Shown here: positions 1 to 7,506 of the stretch, one piece after another | How positions within the stretch are numbered: position 1 is the first letter of the stretch | Layout of the letters: the number at the start of each line of letters is the position of its first letter | NCBI GenBank assembly: GCA_037447215.1 | Contig: JBBIHB010000049.1 | Span: 1-21,917 of the forward strand | Origin: UBA1413 sp037447215 | GTDB lineage: Bacteria; Bacteroidota; Bacteroidia; Bacteroidales; Prolixibacteraceae | Reading direction: 5' to 3' | DNA length: 21,917 nt | Notes under the pieces: model-generated | What the model saw: the letters and a program-made list of their open reading frames with translations, nothing else | What the model was told of the DNA's origin: nothing | Databases searched by the model: none | Made by a program: the position numbers and the translations under genes

Positions 1-1699
1 TATCGCTGTAGCCAAGCATAACTTCCTGAATAGTGTGCCGATCCTTATTTTTTGACTGGGTAAAAGGATGCAACAGGAAAGAATCGAGAATTTCGTGCGA
101 TTTCTGCAGGTCGTCGATGATTTCGAACAGGGGCACAATCTGAAAAGGCATATGTTGCATACCCATTTCCCTGAAAAAGAGATAAACCACCAACAGATCG
201 CTCAGATTACGCGTCATACTTACAATAAATGAGCCTATCCCTTCATAGCCATAAACCATTGCATGGTCGCGAACAACCCGATAACAATCAATCAGTTGGT
301 CGGCCTCCGGGCCAATTGCTCCCCAGCTTACCGCGAAAGGTCGGTTGCTTTGCAGTTCATGGTTAAGGAATTCTATTCGTTTCTTTTCATTCCATGTGCT
401 GTATTCCCAATCTTCTATCGATGCAGCTTTTAGCAATTGTTCAAGTGCCTTTTCATGAAATTCGCTATTTTGCCTTATATCGAGTGCGGCCAGATGAAAA
501 CCAAAACATTGCAGTTTTCTTTCAATTGGGAAAATCAGGTCTTCAACAATTCGGGACATGCCTGTTTCCAACATGCTTTGTTTAATAATATCGAGGTCTT
601 TTTGCAAATCGGTTGGTGCCGCATACCAGGAATTTGGCGATAATTTTTCAAAGTTGCCTTCCAATGTATTGTCAAGTTTTGCCACAACAAGATTTATGAA
701 TTGCCTCCAGGGTTCGCCCGGATTCCGTTTTAATGCTTCAGCAGCAGCCTTGTCCATAATGGCAATATAGCGTTGAATGGCATTACTTAAAATATCCGGA
801 ACAGTATGTTGTGTATCGGAAAATGGGGTACGTGCAGCCAGGTTCACTAACGCATCTTTAAGGATAGAAATGGCAGCTTTGCGGTGGGACAACAGGGTAT
901 TTTTCGTTACCTGTCCTGTAACAAATGGGTGCCCATCGCGGTCGCCCCCAACCCAGCTACCAAATTTCAACACAGGAAACTGAGCTGGCGAAGAAAGCCG
1001 ACCAGGGTCAAACCCCATTGCTTGCCATGTATATTTAAGCCGTTTGTCGCTTATTTCAAGGGCAAGCGGAAACACTTTGGTAAAGTAGTGAAGTAAATTG
1101 TTTCTCTCCGACTCAATACTCGGCTTTTCGAAATGTATTTCGCGGGTATGCCACCAACGTTCAAGAATTGCTTTAATATCGTTATCAATGGTTTCCTGCT
1201 CTGAAACCGACCAAATTTTGTTTTCTTTTTTCACCAGTAAAAGGTACAGCTCGCGGTGCAAATCAAGCACCGATGTTCACTTGGCTTCGGTTGGATGGGC
1301 GGTAAGTACCGGCATTACCATCACTTTGGGAAGGATGTCGGCAATCTGCTCTTCAGTAAGCCCTTTGCCCTGTAATTTATTAAACGTTTCGGCCCAGGAC
1401 CCTCTTATAGCCTCAATCCCTAAGTAGTTTTCAACCTTGCGCCGAAACTGCACAGAAGCATTTTCTTCAACAAGGTTCATTAATTGAAAACTTATGCTTA
1501 ATGCCTGGATTATTTTTTCATTATTAAGATTGTGCAATAAAGAAGCATCATTTTTTGAATTGTTCTCAATATCTTTTAAAGCTATTGCAATCGCTTCCTC
1601 GCCCTGTCCTGCAAGAACATCTATAAACTCACCTATAATTGCTGTAAGGTCGGTATGAATTTTTTCCAATCCTTGTTTTTCAATATCCTCTTCATTCAT
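1..1699 (-). pseudogene. ppc: Phosphoenolpyruvate carboxylase, interrupted by one in-frame TGA and cut by the window edge
   Basis: PEP carboxylase adds bicarbonate to PEP to give oxaloacetate, replenishing the TCA cycle and aspartate. The frame starts at ATG 1697-1699 and reads 140 codons up to the active-site motif HPTEAK (catalytic His135), then meets TGA at 1277-1279. My translation of the same frame below the stop is open for about 425 codons to base 2. It contains the expected TSVLDLHREL, the GSWVGGDRDGHP loop (about residues 247-258), LDIRQNSEFH and VMLGYSD. The stop sits where the family has Arg (HPTEAKR), so CGA to TGA, one transition, explains it. Roughly the last third of a ~900-residue protein lies outside the window. 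It is the last visible gene of a four-gene run, 21 bp after pyrC. As written it would give a 140-residue fragment. Family identity is certain; whether the stop is biological or a sequencing/assembly error cannot be told here. Confidence 0.93.
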
Positions 1700-1720
1700 A
1701 ATTTTTTCTTTAATATAGTT

Positions 1721-3091
1721 CTATACAACAGAGTTATTTTTATGTATAGGCATTCCTTTGTATGTTTCAATAAATTCACCATTGTTATAAACCAAATTCC
1801 CGTTTACAAATGTTTTAACAATTTTGCTGTTGAATTTAGTCCCTTCCAGGGGCGACCAACCGCATTTGTAAAGGATATTCTCTTTTGAAACCGTGTAAGA
1901 TGTATCCAAATCGACCAACACCAAATCGGCAAAGTACCCTTCGCGTATAAAACCTCTGTTTTTTATCCGGTATAGGATTGCCGGGTTGTGGCACATTTTT
2001 TCAACAATTTTTTGCATTGTTATTTTTCCCTGTTTGTATAGCTCCAGCATAATGTTGAGCGAATGTTGTATGATTGGAGCGCCCGACATTGATTGTAAAT
2101 ACGGCTGCTGTTTTTCTTCAAGGGTATGGGGGGCATGGTCGGTTGTTACTATGTCAATGCGGTTGTCAATGAGCGCCTGCAACAAGCCGTCCCTGTCGGC
2201 TTCAGATTTTATTGCCGGGTTCCATTTTATTAACGCCCCCAGGCGCGGGTAATCCTTGTCTGAAAACCAAAGGTGGTGTACGCATACTTCGGCAGTGATG
2301 TTCTTTTCTACTAACGGGACATCGTTCCTGAACAGCTCTGTTTCGGCTGCGGTTGAAAGGTGCAGGATGTGAAGTTTTGTGTTGTATTTATTGGCTAAAG
2401 CAACAGATTGCAGGGTGGCCTCGTAGCATGCCTTTTCGCTGCGGATAGCGGGGTGAAATCCAAAAGGTATATTATCGCCAAACCGCCCGCGGTATTCCTG
2501 TTCATTTTCTTCAATAATTGTTTCCTTTTCAGAATGAATAGCGATTAGTGATTTACAGTTGGCAAATAGCTTCTCTAATAGATCGGGGTTATCAGAAAGC
2601 AAATTCCCCTTTTTGGTAAAGTATAGGCCATCATCGGTAACGCCTAAAATTAAGCTAAGGTCGGCATGAATTATTTCGTTCATATTTTCGGCATTGACCC
2701 CGAGCAGGAATCCAAAATTTGCCAGTGATTTTTCGGATGCCAAACGATATTTTTCGGCCAGCAAAGCTGTTGTAAGCACATTTGGTTTTGTGTTTGGCAT
2801 ATCAATATATGAAGTTACGCCCCCGGCCACGGCAGCTTTACTCTCGGAATATATATCGCCCTTATGTGTGTTGCCTGGTTCGCGGAAATGTACCTGACAA
2901 TCAATAATGCCAGGTAGCAGATATTTACCTGTACCATCAATAACAGTAGCAGCAGGGTGGTTTATGTTTTTTTCAACAGCCTTAATTGTTCCGTCCTTAA
3001 AAAGTACATCACTTGCAAAAATTTTCCCTTCGTTTACCAAGGTTGCATTTTTTAGGAGATATGTTTCATTATATAATTTTGCTTCATTCAT
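1721..3091 (-). CDS. pyrC: Dihydroorotase (amidohydrolase family)
   Basis: Dihydroorotase cyclises carbamoyl-aspartate to dihydroorotate in pyrimidine synthesis (cytosolic). The 456-residue length is usual for the family. Visible motifs are DCQVHFREPG (64-73), the DMPNTKPN segment (97-104), His186 in AIHSEKE, His241/His244 in LHILHLST and Asp318 in TTDHAPH. Two metal-site positions deviate from the textbook: the first His of HxH is Gln66, and the place where Bacteroides enzymes carry the carboxylated lysine (GIKLFMGSSTGN) reads GVTDDGLYFTKKGN here. TDDG (152-155) resembles the Asp-ligand motif of type I (Bacillus/Aquifex) dihydroorotases, so activity remains plausible. It lies 19 bp after the sbtA-like gene and 21 bp before ppc; PEP carboxylase feeds aspartate into this same pathway. 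A related hydantoinase or allantoinase is less likely because the C-terminal CGWSPLEG and HHLWFS segments are dihydroorotase-like. Confidence 0.93.
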   Translation of the reverse strand: MNEAKLYNETYLLKNATLVNEGKIFASDVLFKDGTIKAVEKNINHPAATVIDGTGKYLLPGIIDCQVHFREPGNTHKGDIYSESKAAVAGGVTSYIDMPNTKPNVLTTALLAEKYRLASEKSLANFGFLLGVNAENMNEIIHADLSLILGVTDDGLYFTKKGNLLSDNPDLLEKLFANCKSLIAIHSEKETIIEENEQEYRGRFGDNIPFGFHPAIRSEKACYEATLQSVALANKYNTKLHILHLSTAAETELFRNDVPLVEKNITAEVCVHHLWFSDKDYPRLGALIKWNPAIKSEADRDGLLQALIDNRIDIVTTDHAPHTLEEKQQPYLQSMSGAPIIQHSLNIMLELYKQGKITMQKIVEKMCHNPAILYRIKNRGFIREGYFADLVLVDLDTSYTVSKENILYKCGWSPLEGTKFNSKIVKTFVNGNLVYNNGEFIETYKGMPIHKNNSVV

Positions 3092-3110
3092 TTATACTGA
3101 AATTATTAAT

Positions 3111-4079
3111 TCAAAAATAGTTGACAATTATTAAATATAACGGCATGCCTATAGTTATGTTGAAAGGGAATGTTACACCCAGTGCCATAGGCAAATATAG
3201 CCCTGGATCGGCTTTTGGTGCTGAAAGTTTCATGGCTGCCGGTACAGCTATATATGAGGCGCTGGCAGCAAGTATTGCAAAAAGAAAACGGTTACCGGGA
3301 TCGGAGGTAATAAACTGACTGATGTAGGCTATCAAACAACCATTTATTGCAGGAATAAAAAGTGCAAAGAGCGTTACAAACCAGCCGTATTTAATAAATG
3401 TAGTAAACCTTCTTGCAGTTACCATTCCCATCTCTAAGAGAAATATAGCAAGGAACCCTTTAAAAATGTCAGTGGTAAAAGGCTTTATGCCTTCGGCTTG
3501 TTTGGCATCGGCAATAATTCCAATAATTAAACTTCCCATAATCATTAGCACGCTGCCGTTGGTGAACGAATGGTGAATAACGGATTTTAAGTTCATTTTT
3601 TTTCTGCCGGATTTGTCTTTTTCATACAACATCATCAATATTACACCTACAATAATTGCAGGCGATTCCATAAATGCCATTACCGCAACCATATGCCCAC
3701 CCGAGGCAATATTCTGCATTTCTAAAAACGTGATGGCTGCAACAAAGGTTACAGCACTCACCGAACCATAAGCAGCGGCAACAGCAGCAGAATCGCTAAT
3801 GCTTAATTTACTTTTAAGTATAAAGAATGTGTATAGCGGAATGAGCAATGATAATACCACCCCGAAAATGAGCGAATAAACTATTTCGGAGTTGAACCCA
3901 CTATGCGCCAATTCCTGGCCACCTTTAAAGCCAATGGCAAAGAGCAGATAAAGCGATATAAATTTGCTGCTGTTGGCTGGTATTTCTAAATCGCTTTTTA
4001 AGCGTGTGGCAAAAATTCCTAAAACAAAAAATAAAAGTACAGGATTGGTGATGTTGCTAAATAATATTTGAAATTCCAT
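3111..4079 (-). CDS. sbtA: SbtA-type sodium-dependent bicarbonate transporter
   Basis: SbtA proteins (DUF897 family) are inner-membrane Na+/HCO3- symporters. This 322-residue protein is hydrophobic throughout, with about ten membrane segments arranged as two repeats around a hydrophilic middle loop (about 152-168, rich in Lys, Arg and Asp). Signature stretches are AYGSVSAVTFVAA (103-115), matching the substrate-binding GSISAVTF of cyanobacterial SbtA, and its repeat partner ASASYIAVPAAM (272-283), followed by LGVTFPFNITIGMPLY (300-315). The neighbours support bicarbonate import: ppc consumes HCO3- and pyrC belongs to a pathway that uses it, and a LysR regulator is divergent as is common for CO2-responsive transporters. 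Spacing is 10 bp from the upstream gene and 19 bp to pyrC. No PII-like SbtB partner is recognisable. Substrate is inferred from family and context. Confidence 0.85.
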   Translation of the reverse strand: MEFQILFSNITNPVLLFFVLGIFATRLKSDLEIPANSSKFISLYLLFAIGFKGGQELAHSGFNSEIVYSLIFGVVLSLLIPLYTFFILKSKLSISDSAAVAAAYGSVSAVTFVAAITFLEMQNIASGGHMVAVMAFMESPAIIVGVILMMLYEKDKSGRKKMNLKSVIHHSFTNGSVLMIMGSLIIGIIADAKQAEGIKPFTTDIFKGFLAIFLLEMGMVTARRFTTFIKYGWFVTLFALFIPAINGCLIAYISQFITSDPGNRFLFAILAASASYIAVPAAMKLSAPKADPGLYLPMALGVTFPFNITIGMPLYLIIVNYF

Positions 4080-4089
4080 AACTTATTGC

Positions 4090-4542
4090 TTACCTGATTT
4101 CTTCAATTTTATTCTCAATTTTAACGGTGAGCAGCAAGTGTAATAGAATTGTACCAGTCGCAATTTCTTTTCCAAAGAGAATTTCACCACCCAATCTGCA
4201 TATTTGCTCTTTCAGTATTTTTTTGGTAAGTGGTTTGGGTGTGTCGTCAGCAGATCCTATTTTTTGTATTTCGGTTTCACATTTTAGTCCTGAATGACTT
4301 CTATTATCCATTACATTTTTTGTGAAGTTGCAAGATGTTTCTGCCACAAAATTAATGTTCCTGAAATGTTCTCTTGCAATAAATTCTTTTTTTACTTTCA
4401 GTTCATCACTTCCAAAAAAAAACATAGTGGCAGGTACATTCAGAAAAAAAACATCGCCGCAATGTTTTTCAATAAAATTTTCCACATTGCAGAATGGGCA
4501 AACGGGAAAAATTTTATTGCATTTATGGTAACCGTAGGCCAT
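4090..4542 (-). CDS. Uncharacterised Cys-rich protein, first gene of the sbtA-pyrC-ppc run
   Basis: I do not recognise this 150-residue protein. It has no signal peptide. It carries a cluster of cysteines near the N terminus (C8, C15, C18, C28; the CPFC at 15-18 looks metal-binding) and two more in the middle (SCNF, LKCET). The N-terminal half alternates hydrophobic strands (VFFLNVPATMFFF, NINFVAE) with a charged helix (DELKVKKEFIAREHF). The C-terminal third is a separate LGGEILFGKEIATGTILLHLLLTV segment. The ATG lies 173 bp from the divergent LysR start and the stop is 10 bp before the transporter, so it almost certainly shares its transcript. A carbonic anhydrase-like or regulatory partner role is conceivable from context, and the strand-helix-strand-Cys order faintly recalls beta-carbonic anhydrases, but the CxDxR and HxxC motifs of that family are absent. 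Real gene: likely. Function: unknown. Confidence 0.75.
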   Translation of the reverse strand: MAYGYHKCNKIFPVCPFCNVENFIEKHCGDVFFLNVPATMFFFGSDELKVKKEFIAREHFRNINFVAETSCNFTKNVMDNRSHSGLKCETEIQKIGSADDTPKPLTKKILKEQICRLGGEILFGKEIATGTILLHLLLTVKIENKIEEIR

Positions 4543-4683
4543 ACTTTATAATTTTAAATTTACATTCATTACCATACTTATTTTGTTAATGATTTATATT
4601 ATTATCAGTGTAAAGGTTAAATTTTTCAACACTTTATTTTTTAATAATGCAAGCTTACGCAACAAACTTCATAAATTTTTATT

Positions 4684-4691
4684 TAATTTTG
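4684..4691 (+). promoter_or_regulatory. Candidate -7 box for the LysR gene
   Basis: TAATTTTG fits the Bacteroidota -7 consensus TAnnTTTG exactly and lies 24 bp upstream of the LysR ATG, giving a plausible short leader. I see no clear TTTG about 19 bp further upstream, so the call rests on the -7 box alone. Confidence 0.35.
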
Positions 4692-4715
4692 CAATGATCA
4701 GCATAAAAATAATTT

Positions 4716-5639
4716 ATGAATTACACACTTAACCAGTTGCAGATTTTTTTGAAAGTGGCAGAAACTTTAAGCATTACAAAAGCTGCTGATGAATTGCACT
4801 TATCGCAACCTGCTGTTTCAATACAGTTAAAAAAATTACAAACTCAATTTGACATTCCATTGGTTGAAGTCATCAACAAAAAAATATATGTAACCGATTT
4901 TGGCAAAGAAATAGCAAAAGCTGCCGAGAAAATTCTTGCCGAATTTCATAAAATAAATTATAAAATACACGCCCATAAAGGGCAACTTACCGGTAAACTC
5001 AAAATTTCAGCTGTTTCGACAGGTAGTTATATTGCACCATTTTTTATTGCAGGTTTTTTAAAGCAACATCAAGGCGTTGAATTGCTCCTATATGTTACAA
5101 ACAAGGCACAGGTAATTAACAGCCTTGAAAAAAACGAAGTTGATTTTGCTATGGTTAGTGTTTTGCCCGAAAACTTTAACATTGACAAAGTAGAACTTAT
5201 GCCGAATAAATTATTTTTAGTGGGCAACTTCGACGAAAAGTTTGATAATAAAGAACATAACAAAAAAATATTTGAGGTTATCCCGATCATTTATCGCGAA
5301 CAAGGCTCGGGAACAAGGCATGTTATGGAAAATTTCTTTAAGAAAAACAACCTCACAGTAAAAAAGAAAATGGAGCTAACCAGTAATGAAGCAGTTAAGC
5401 AGGCCTTAATAGCAGGCTTGGGTTATTCAATAATGTCATTAATTGGCATAAAAAACGAGTTGGAGAATTGCCAATTGCAAATATTAAAGGTAAAAGGCTT
5501 CCCTATAAAAACAACATGGTATTTAATATGGTTAAAGGAAAAAAAACATTCGCCGGTTGCTAATGCATTTTTAAATTACATCAAAAATGAAAAACTAAAA
5601 ATCATCCAAGAAAAGTTTGAATGGTTCGATAAATATTAA
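4716..5639 (+). CDS. LysR-family transcriptional regulator
   Basis: A 307-residue LysR-type regulator. The N-terminal winged helix-turn-helix is clear (about residues 4-62, with SITKAADELHLSQPAVS at 19-33), followed by a linker helix and a periplasmic-binding-like effector domain (from about residue 92, KLKISAVSTGSYIAP, through GSGTRHVMENFF and the GYSIMSL segment). The length is typical. It is divergent from the unknown-sbtA-pyrC-ppc run across a 173-bp AT-rich gap, the classic position for a LysR protein controlling its neighbour. CbbR, CcmR and CmpR, the LysR proteins that govern carbon fixation and bicarbonate transporters, have similar effector domains, so a role in sensing a carbon metabolite is a fair inference, but no ligand can be read from the sequence. 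The gene ends 7 bp from the convergent DUF6671 gene, with an A/T-palindromic TTAAAAAATTTTTAA between them. Confidence 0.93.
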   Translation: MNYTLNQLQIFLKVAETLSITKAADELHLSQPAVSIQLKKLQTQFDIPLVEVINKKIYVTDFGKEIAKAAEKILAEFHKINYKIHAHKGQLTGKLKISAVSTGSYIAPFFIAGFLKQHQGVELLLYVTNKAQVINSLEKNEVDFAMVSVLPENFNIDKVELMPNKLFLVGNFDEKFDNKEHNKKIFEVIPIIYREQGSGTRHVMENFFKKNNLTVKKKMELTSNEAVKQALIAGLGYSIMSLIGIKNELENCQLQILKVKGFPIKTTWYLIWLKEKKHSPVANAFLNYIKNEKLKIIQEKFEWFDKY

Positions 5640-5646
5640 AAAATTT

Positions 5647-6489
5647 TTAAGGGTTGCAAAAATCACAAAATTGCGCTTCTTCCTTCCTTTTATTAAACGG
5701 GAACTCTTTTTCCATTGTAAAATTACATTTCTGGCAGCGATAAATATGTTTAAGTGTTGACCTTGTGGGCAATCCGCATATTTCGCAGGGCAGGCCTTTT
5801 GCAGCATCTACAACACTAAAACCCGGAGTGCTGCAATTAGGGCATAATGAATTTATTTTAGAAACAAGTTTTTCGGTTGCCTTTGCAATAGTTTTCATTC
5901 GGGTTGGGTTATACATAGCCCTCATATCAGTTTCTGCATAAGCCGTATTATCATCATTTTTAATGATACGATAATTTCCCTTTAATTCTTCCAAAGACAA
6001 ACTTTCTTTTATTATTCCTGTAAAGATATTTTTACCTTTTTTTAAAATTATACCGTGCGAAGGGAAACCAATTTTAGTAGCAAATGCAATTAGCTCATCC
6101 TCAGATTTTATTTCTGTCCCATCAAAATTTGTTTCTAAACTCAACTCGCGTTCAATAATTTCTAAACCATTATCTATGTCCAACAACATTACAAGTTCAT
6201 CGTCTGCATGGGCAAAAAAAATTCCAGGGTGTGCCCCGAATGAACCCTCGTTGGCTATTGCAATATTTATCCCGCTTGCATCGATGGCCATTTGGCACTT
6301 GTTGCGCAAAGTGGTAACCGGGTCATCTTTTCTTTCTACCTCTCCCGAAAATGTTCCTAATTTATCCGTGTCGAAATCATGCAAAGTAACACAAATTAGC
6401 CCCAGCTCATTTTCAAGGATTGGGGCAATCACTTCTTCTTTTTTATGCTTGGTTGCTATTACTGCTTTCCTGCCTTTAAAAAAATCCAT
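5647..6489 (-). CDS. DUF6671 family protein with C-terminal zinc ribbons
   Basis: A 280-residue protein I match to DUF6671 by its opening (FKGRKAVIATKHKKE), the central FDTDKLGTFSGE and NEGSFGAHP stretches, ETDMRAMYNPTRM (about 189-201), and the C terminus. The function of the family is unknown to me. The C-terminal 70 residues contain four CxxC pairs (C216/C219, C235/C238, C252/C255, C275/C278), enough for two zinc ribbons, suggesting nucleic-acid or protein binding. The N-terminal part looks like a mixed alpha/beta enzyme-like domain with conserved Asp and Glu residues (DFDTD, SFGAHP, HADDE). It is transcribed alone and converges with the LysR gene. Upstream lies an IS21 end only ~43 bp from the start codon, so its own promoter space is short. 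Coding status is secure. Confidence 0.88.
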   Translation of the reverse strand: MDFFKGRKAVIATKHKKEEVIAPILENELGLICVTLHDFDTDKLGTFSGEVERKDDPVTTLRNKCQMAIDASGINIAIANEGSFGAHPGIFFAHADDELVMLLDIDNGLEIIERELSLETNFDGTEIKSEDELIAFATKIGFPSHGIILKKGKNIFTGIIKESLSLEELKGNYRIIKNDDNTAYAETDMRAMYNPTRMKTIAKATEKLVSKINSLCPNCSTPGFSVVDAAKGLPCEICGLPTRSTLKHIYRCQKCNFTMEKEFPFNKRKEEAQFCDFCNP

Positions 6490-6531
6490 GTTAAATTTTC
6501 AATTTTTTAGAATTTTAAAACTACCTGGATA

Positions 6532-6575
6532 TTCAGGTCAAAGTGTCCCCCTGTTCAGGTGATATTGACCCCCTG
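6532..6575. repeat. IS21-type terminal repeats: two tandem 22-bp copies
   Basis: Two abutting 22-bp imperfect repeats: TTCAGGTCAAAGTGTCCCCC then TG at 6532-6553, and TTCAGGTGATATTGACCCCC then TG at 6554-6575 (17 of 22 identical). Multiple short repeats of this kind mark the ends of IS21-family elements. The istB remnant begins 38 bp inside, in the expected orientation (istB 3' end nearest this terminus). A small inverted repeat (ACCTG 6523-6527, CAGGT 6534-6538) straddles the outer boundary. I find no matching opposite end. Confidence 0.7.
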
Positions 6576-6612
6576 CCGGGTCATAATTCAAAGAACACGG
6601 ATGACGACAATA

Positions 6613-6900
6613 TTAATGTTTTTTTCTCAAGTTTATATCCTTAAAATCGATTCTGTACGATGTGTGAACCAACTTGTCTGACACTGTGTCAGCGATGGTT
6701 CCTTCTCCAAAAACATCATACCTGTTAGCCACCAGCAACTGGCTGGTAATAACCGTGGAAGAACGTCCATGCCGGCCCTCCATGATATCCATCAGATCCA
6801 GTTGTTGCTGTTTGTCTATGTGAGCAAGGCCAAAATAATCAATAATCAGCAGTTTGGTTTTTGCCGGCTTATCGAAGAACTTCAGTATGGGTCCTTCAAG
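6613..6900 (-). pseudogene. istB: istB remnant: C-terminal part of the IS21 helper ATPase
   Basis: IstB is the AAA+ ATPase that assists the IS21 transposase IstA. The open frame here (nominally 106 residues from 6933) matches only the last ~95 residues of IstB. It begins near LEGPILKFFDKPAKTKLLIIDYFGL, the Walker B region, where the usual IDDFG reads IDYFG. It continues through HGRSSTVITSQL and EGTIADTVSDKLVHTSYRID to the LRKK end. The N-terminal DNA-binding part and the Walker A loop are missing. The first ~11 residues of the open frame are out-of-frame sequence belonging to the adjoining transposase remnant. IstA is absent. The gene is dead and the element immobile by itself. Confidence 0.85.
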
Positions 6901-7315
6901 GCGGATACTTTTGCGGCCTGCAGGCACCTCCATTCGCTGCCCGTCTCCCTGACGTTTTCAAGCTCAACACCATATAGGTCAACTGTTTAAAAATTTTGGG
7001 CAGATGTAACCTCCACCACACGGCCAACCAGCTTCGACCCAATAATCTGTTTGTAAAACCTGTGGGCAAGGGCTTCGACAATTGGTGGAGCTGGGCACAA
7101 TGGAAGATTGCTGCCAATGAGTTGCCCGATACGGCCAGCAAGAATTTTAAAATCCTTACTGTCTGATGGTTAAGTCAGGCTTCTTAAGGAAAGGTTGGTA
7201 CGGCGACGAACGTTGCCGCCAAGCCGGTAGCACTCGCATAACCGGTAGTAGCTATATGACTTACCGGTATTGCGGTCAATCTTAGGTATGGAGTTTATAA
7301 CTATGCCACAAACAT
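6880..7315 (-). pseudogene. Remnant of an IS1634/IS4-like transposase N-terminal region
   Basis: Reading the minus strand leftwards from about 7300 in one frame gives IPKIDRNTGKSYSYYRLCEC, then YRLGGNVRRRTNLSL, a TAA at about 7170, FKILAGRIGQLIG with PPIVEALAHRFYKQIIGSKL, a second TAA at about 6990, then TVDLYGVELENVRETGSEWR and CLQAAKVSALKDP. This succession is how I remember the N-terminal part of IS1634-type DDE transposases of Bacteroidota. An ATG at 7313-7315 (MFVA) is in another frame, so a frameshift follows the start. With two in-frame stops, a frameshift and no catalytic domain, it is a fossil. It joins the istB remnant at about 6880-6900, so two unrelated elements have been fused by deletion. 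Family assignment is from memory and moderately sure. Confidence 0.6.
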
Positions 7316-7506
7316 ACAATAGCAGCACAAATATAAAAATCATTTTCGGGGACTACTTAGCACTTATAAAAAACCTACCGTTGATTATCAGAATATTACA
7401 CTTTGTACTGCAAAAAAATATTTTGACTGTTTTTCGTATGTTGCCAAAAATCAATATTACAAAAAATCAACTTTTTTCTGGCGATTCGTTTCATGCGCAG
7501 GTTGGG
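7316..7506. other. AT-rich stretch without a recognisable gene
   Basis: Between the transposase remnant and the truncated sigma factor the sequence is AT-rich and contains no frame I can match to anything. The 83-codon plus-strand frame across 7270-7521 has a composition typical of a chance frame. It may be eroded insertion-sequence DNA or the decayed 3' part of the sigma factor gene. Confidence 0.4.

Noticed and set aside
1277..1279. TGA in ppc as selenocysteine or programmed readthrough
   Set aside because: The replaced residue is a conserved Arg, no family member uses Sec there, and one transition explains the stop.
1098..1427. 109-codon plus-strand frame across the ppc stop
   Set aside because: It is the antisense shadow of ppc; the minus-strand frame reads as PEP carboxylase on both sides.
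5637..5655. TTAAAAAATTTTTAA between convergent genes as a terminator
   Set aside because: Symmetric but purely A/T with no stable stem; it overlaps the two stop codon regions and cannot be supported as a terminator.
6532..6575. Tandem 22-bp repeats as a CRISPR-like array
   Set aside because: The copies abut without spacers, only two exist, and they fit an IS21 terminus beside istB.
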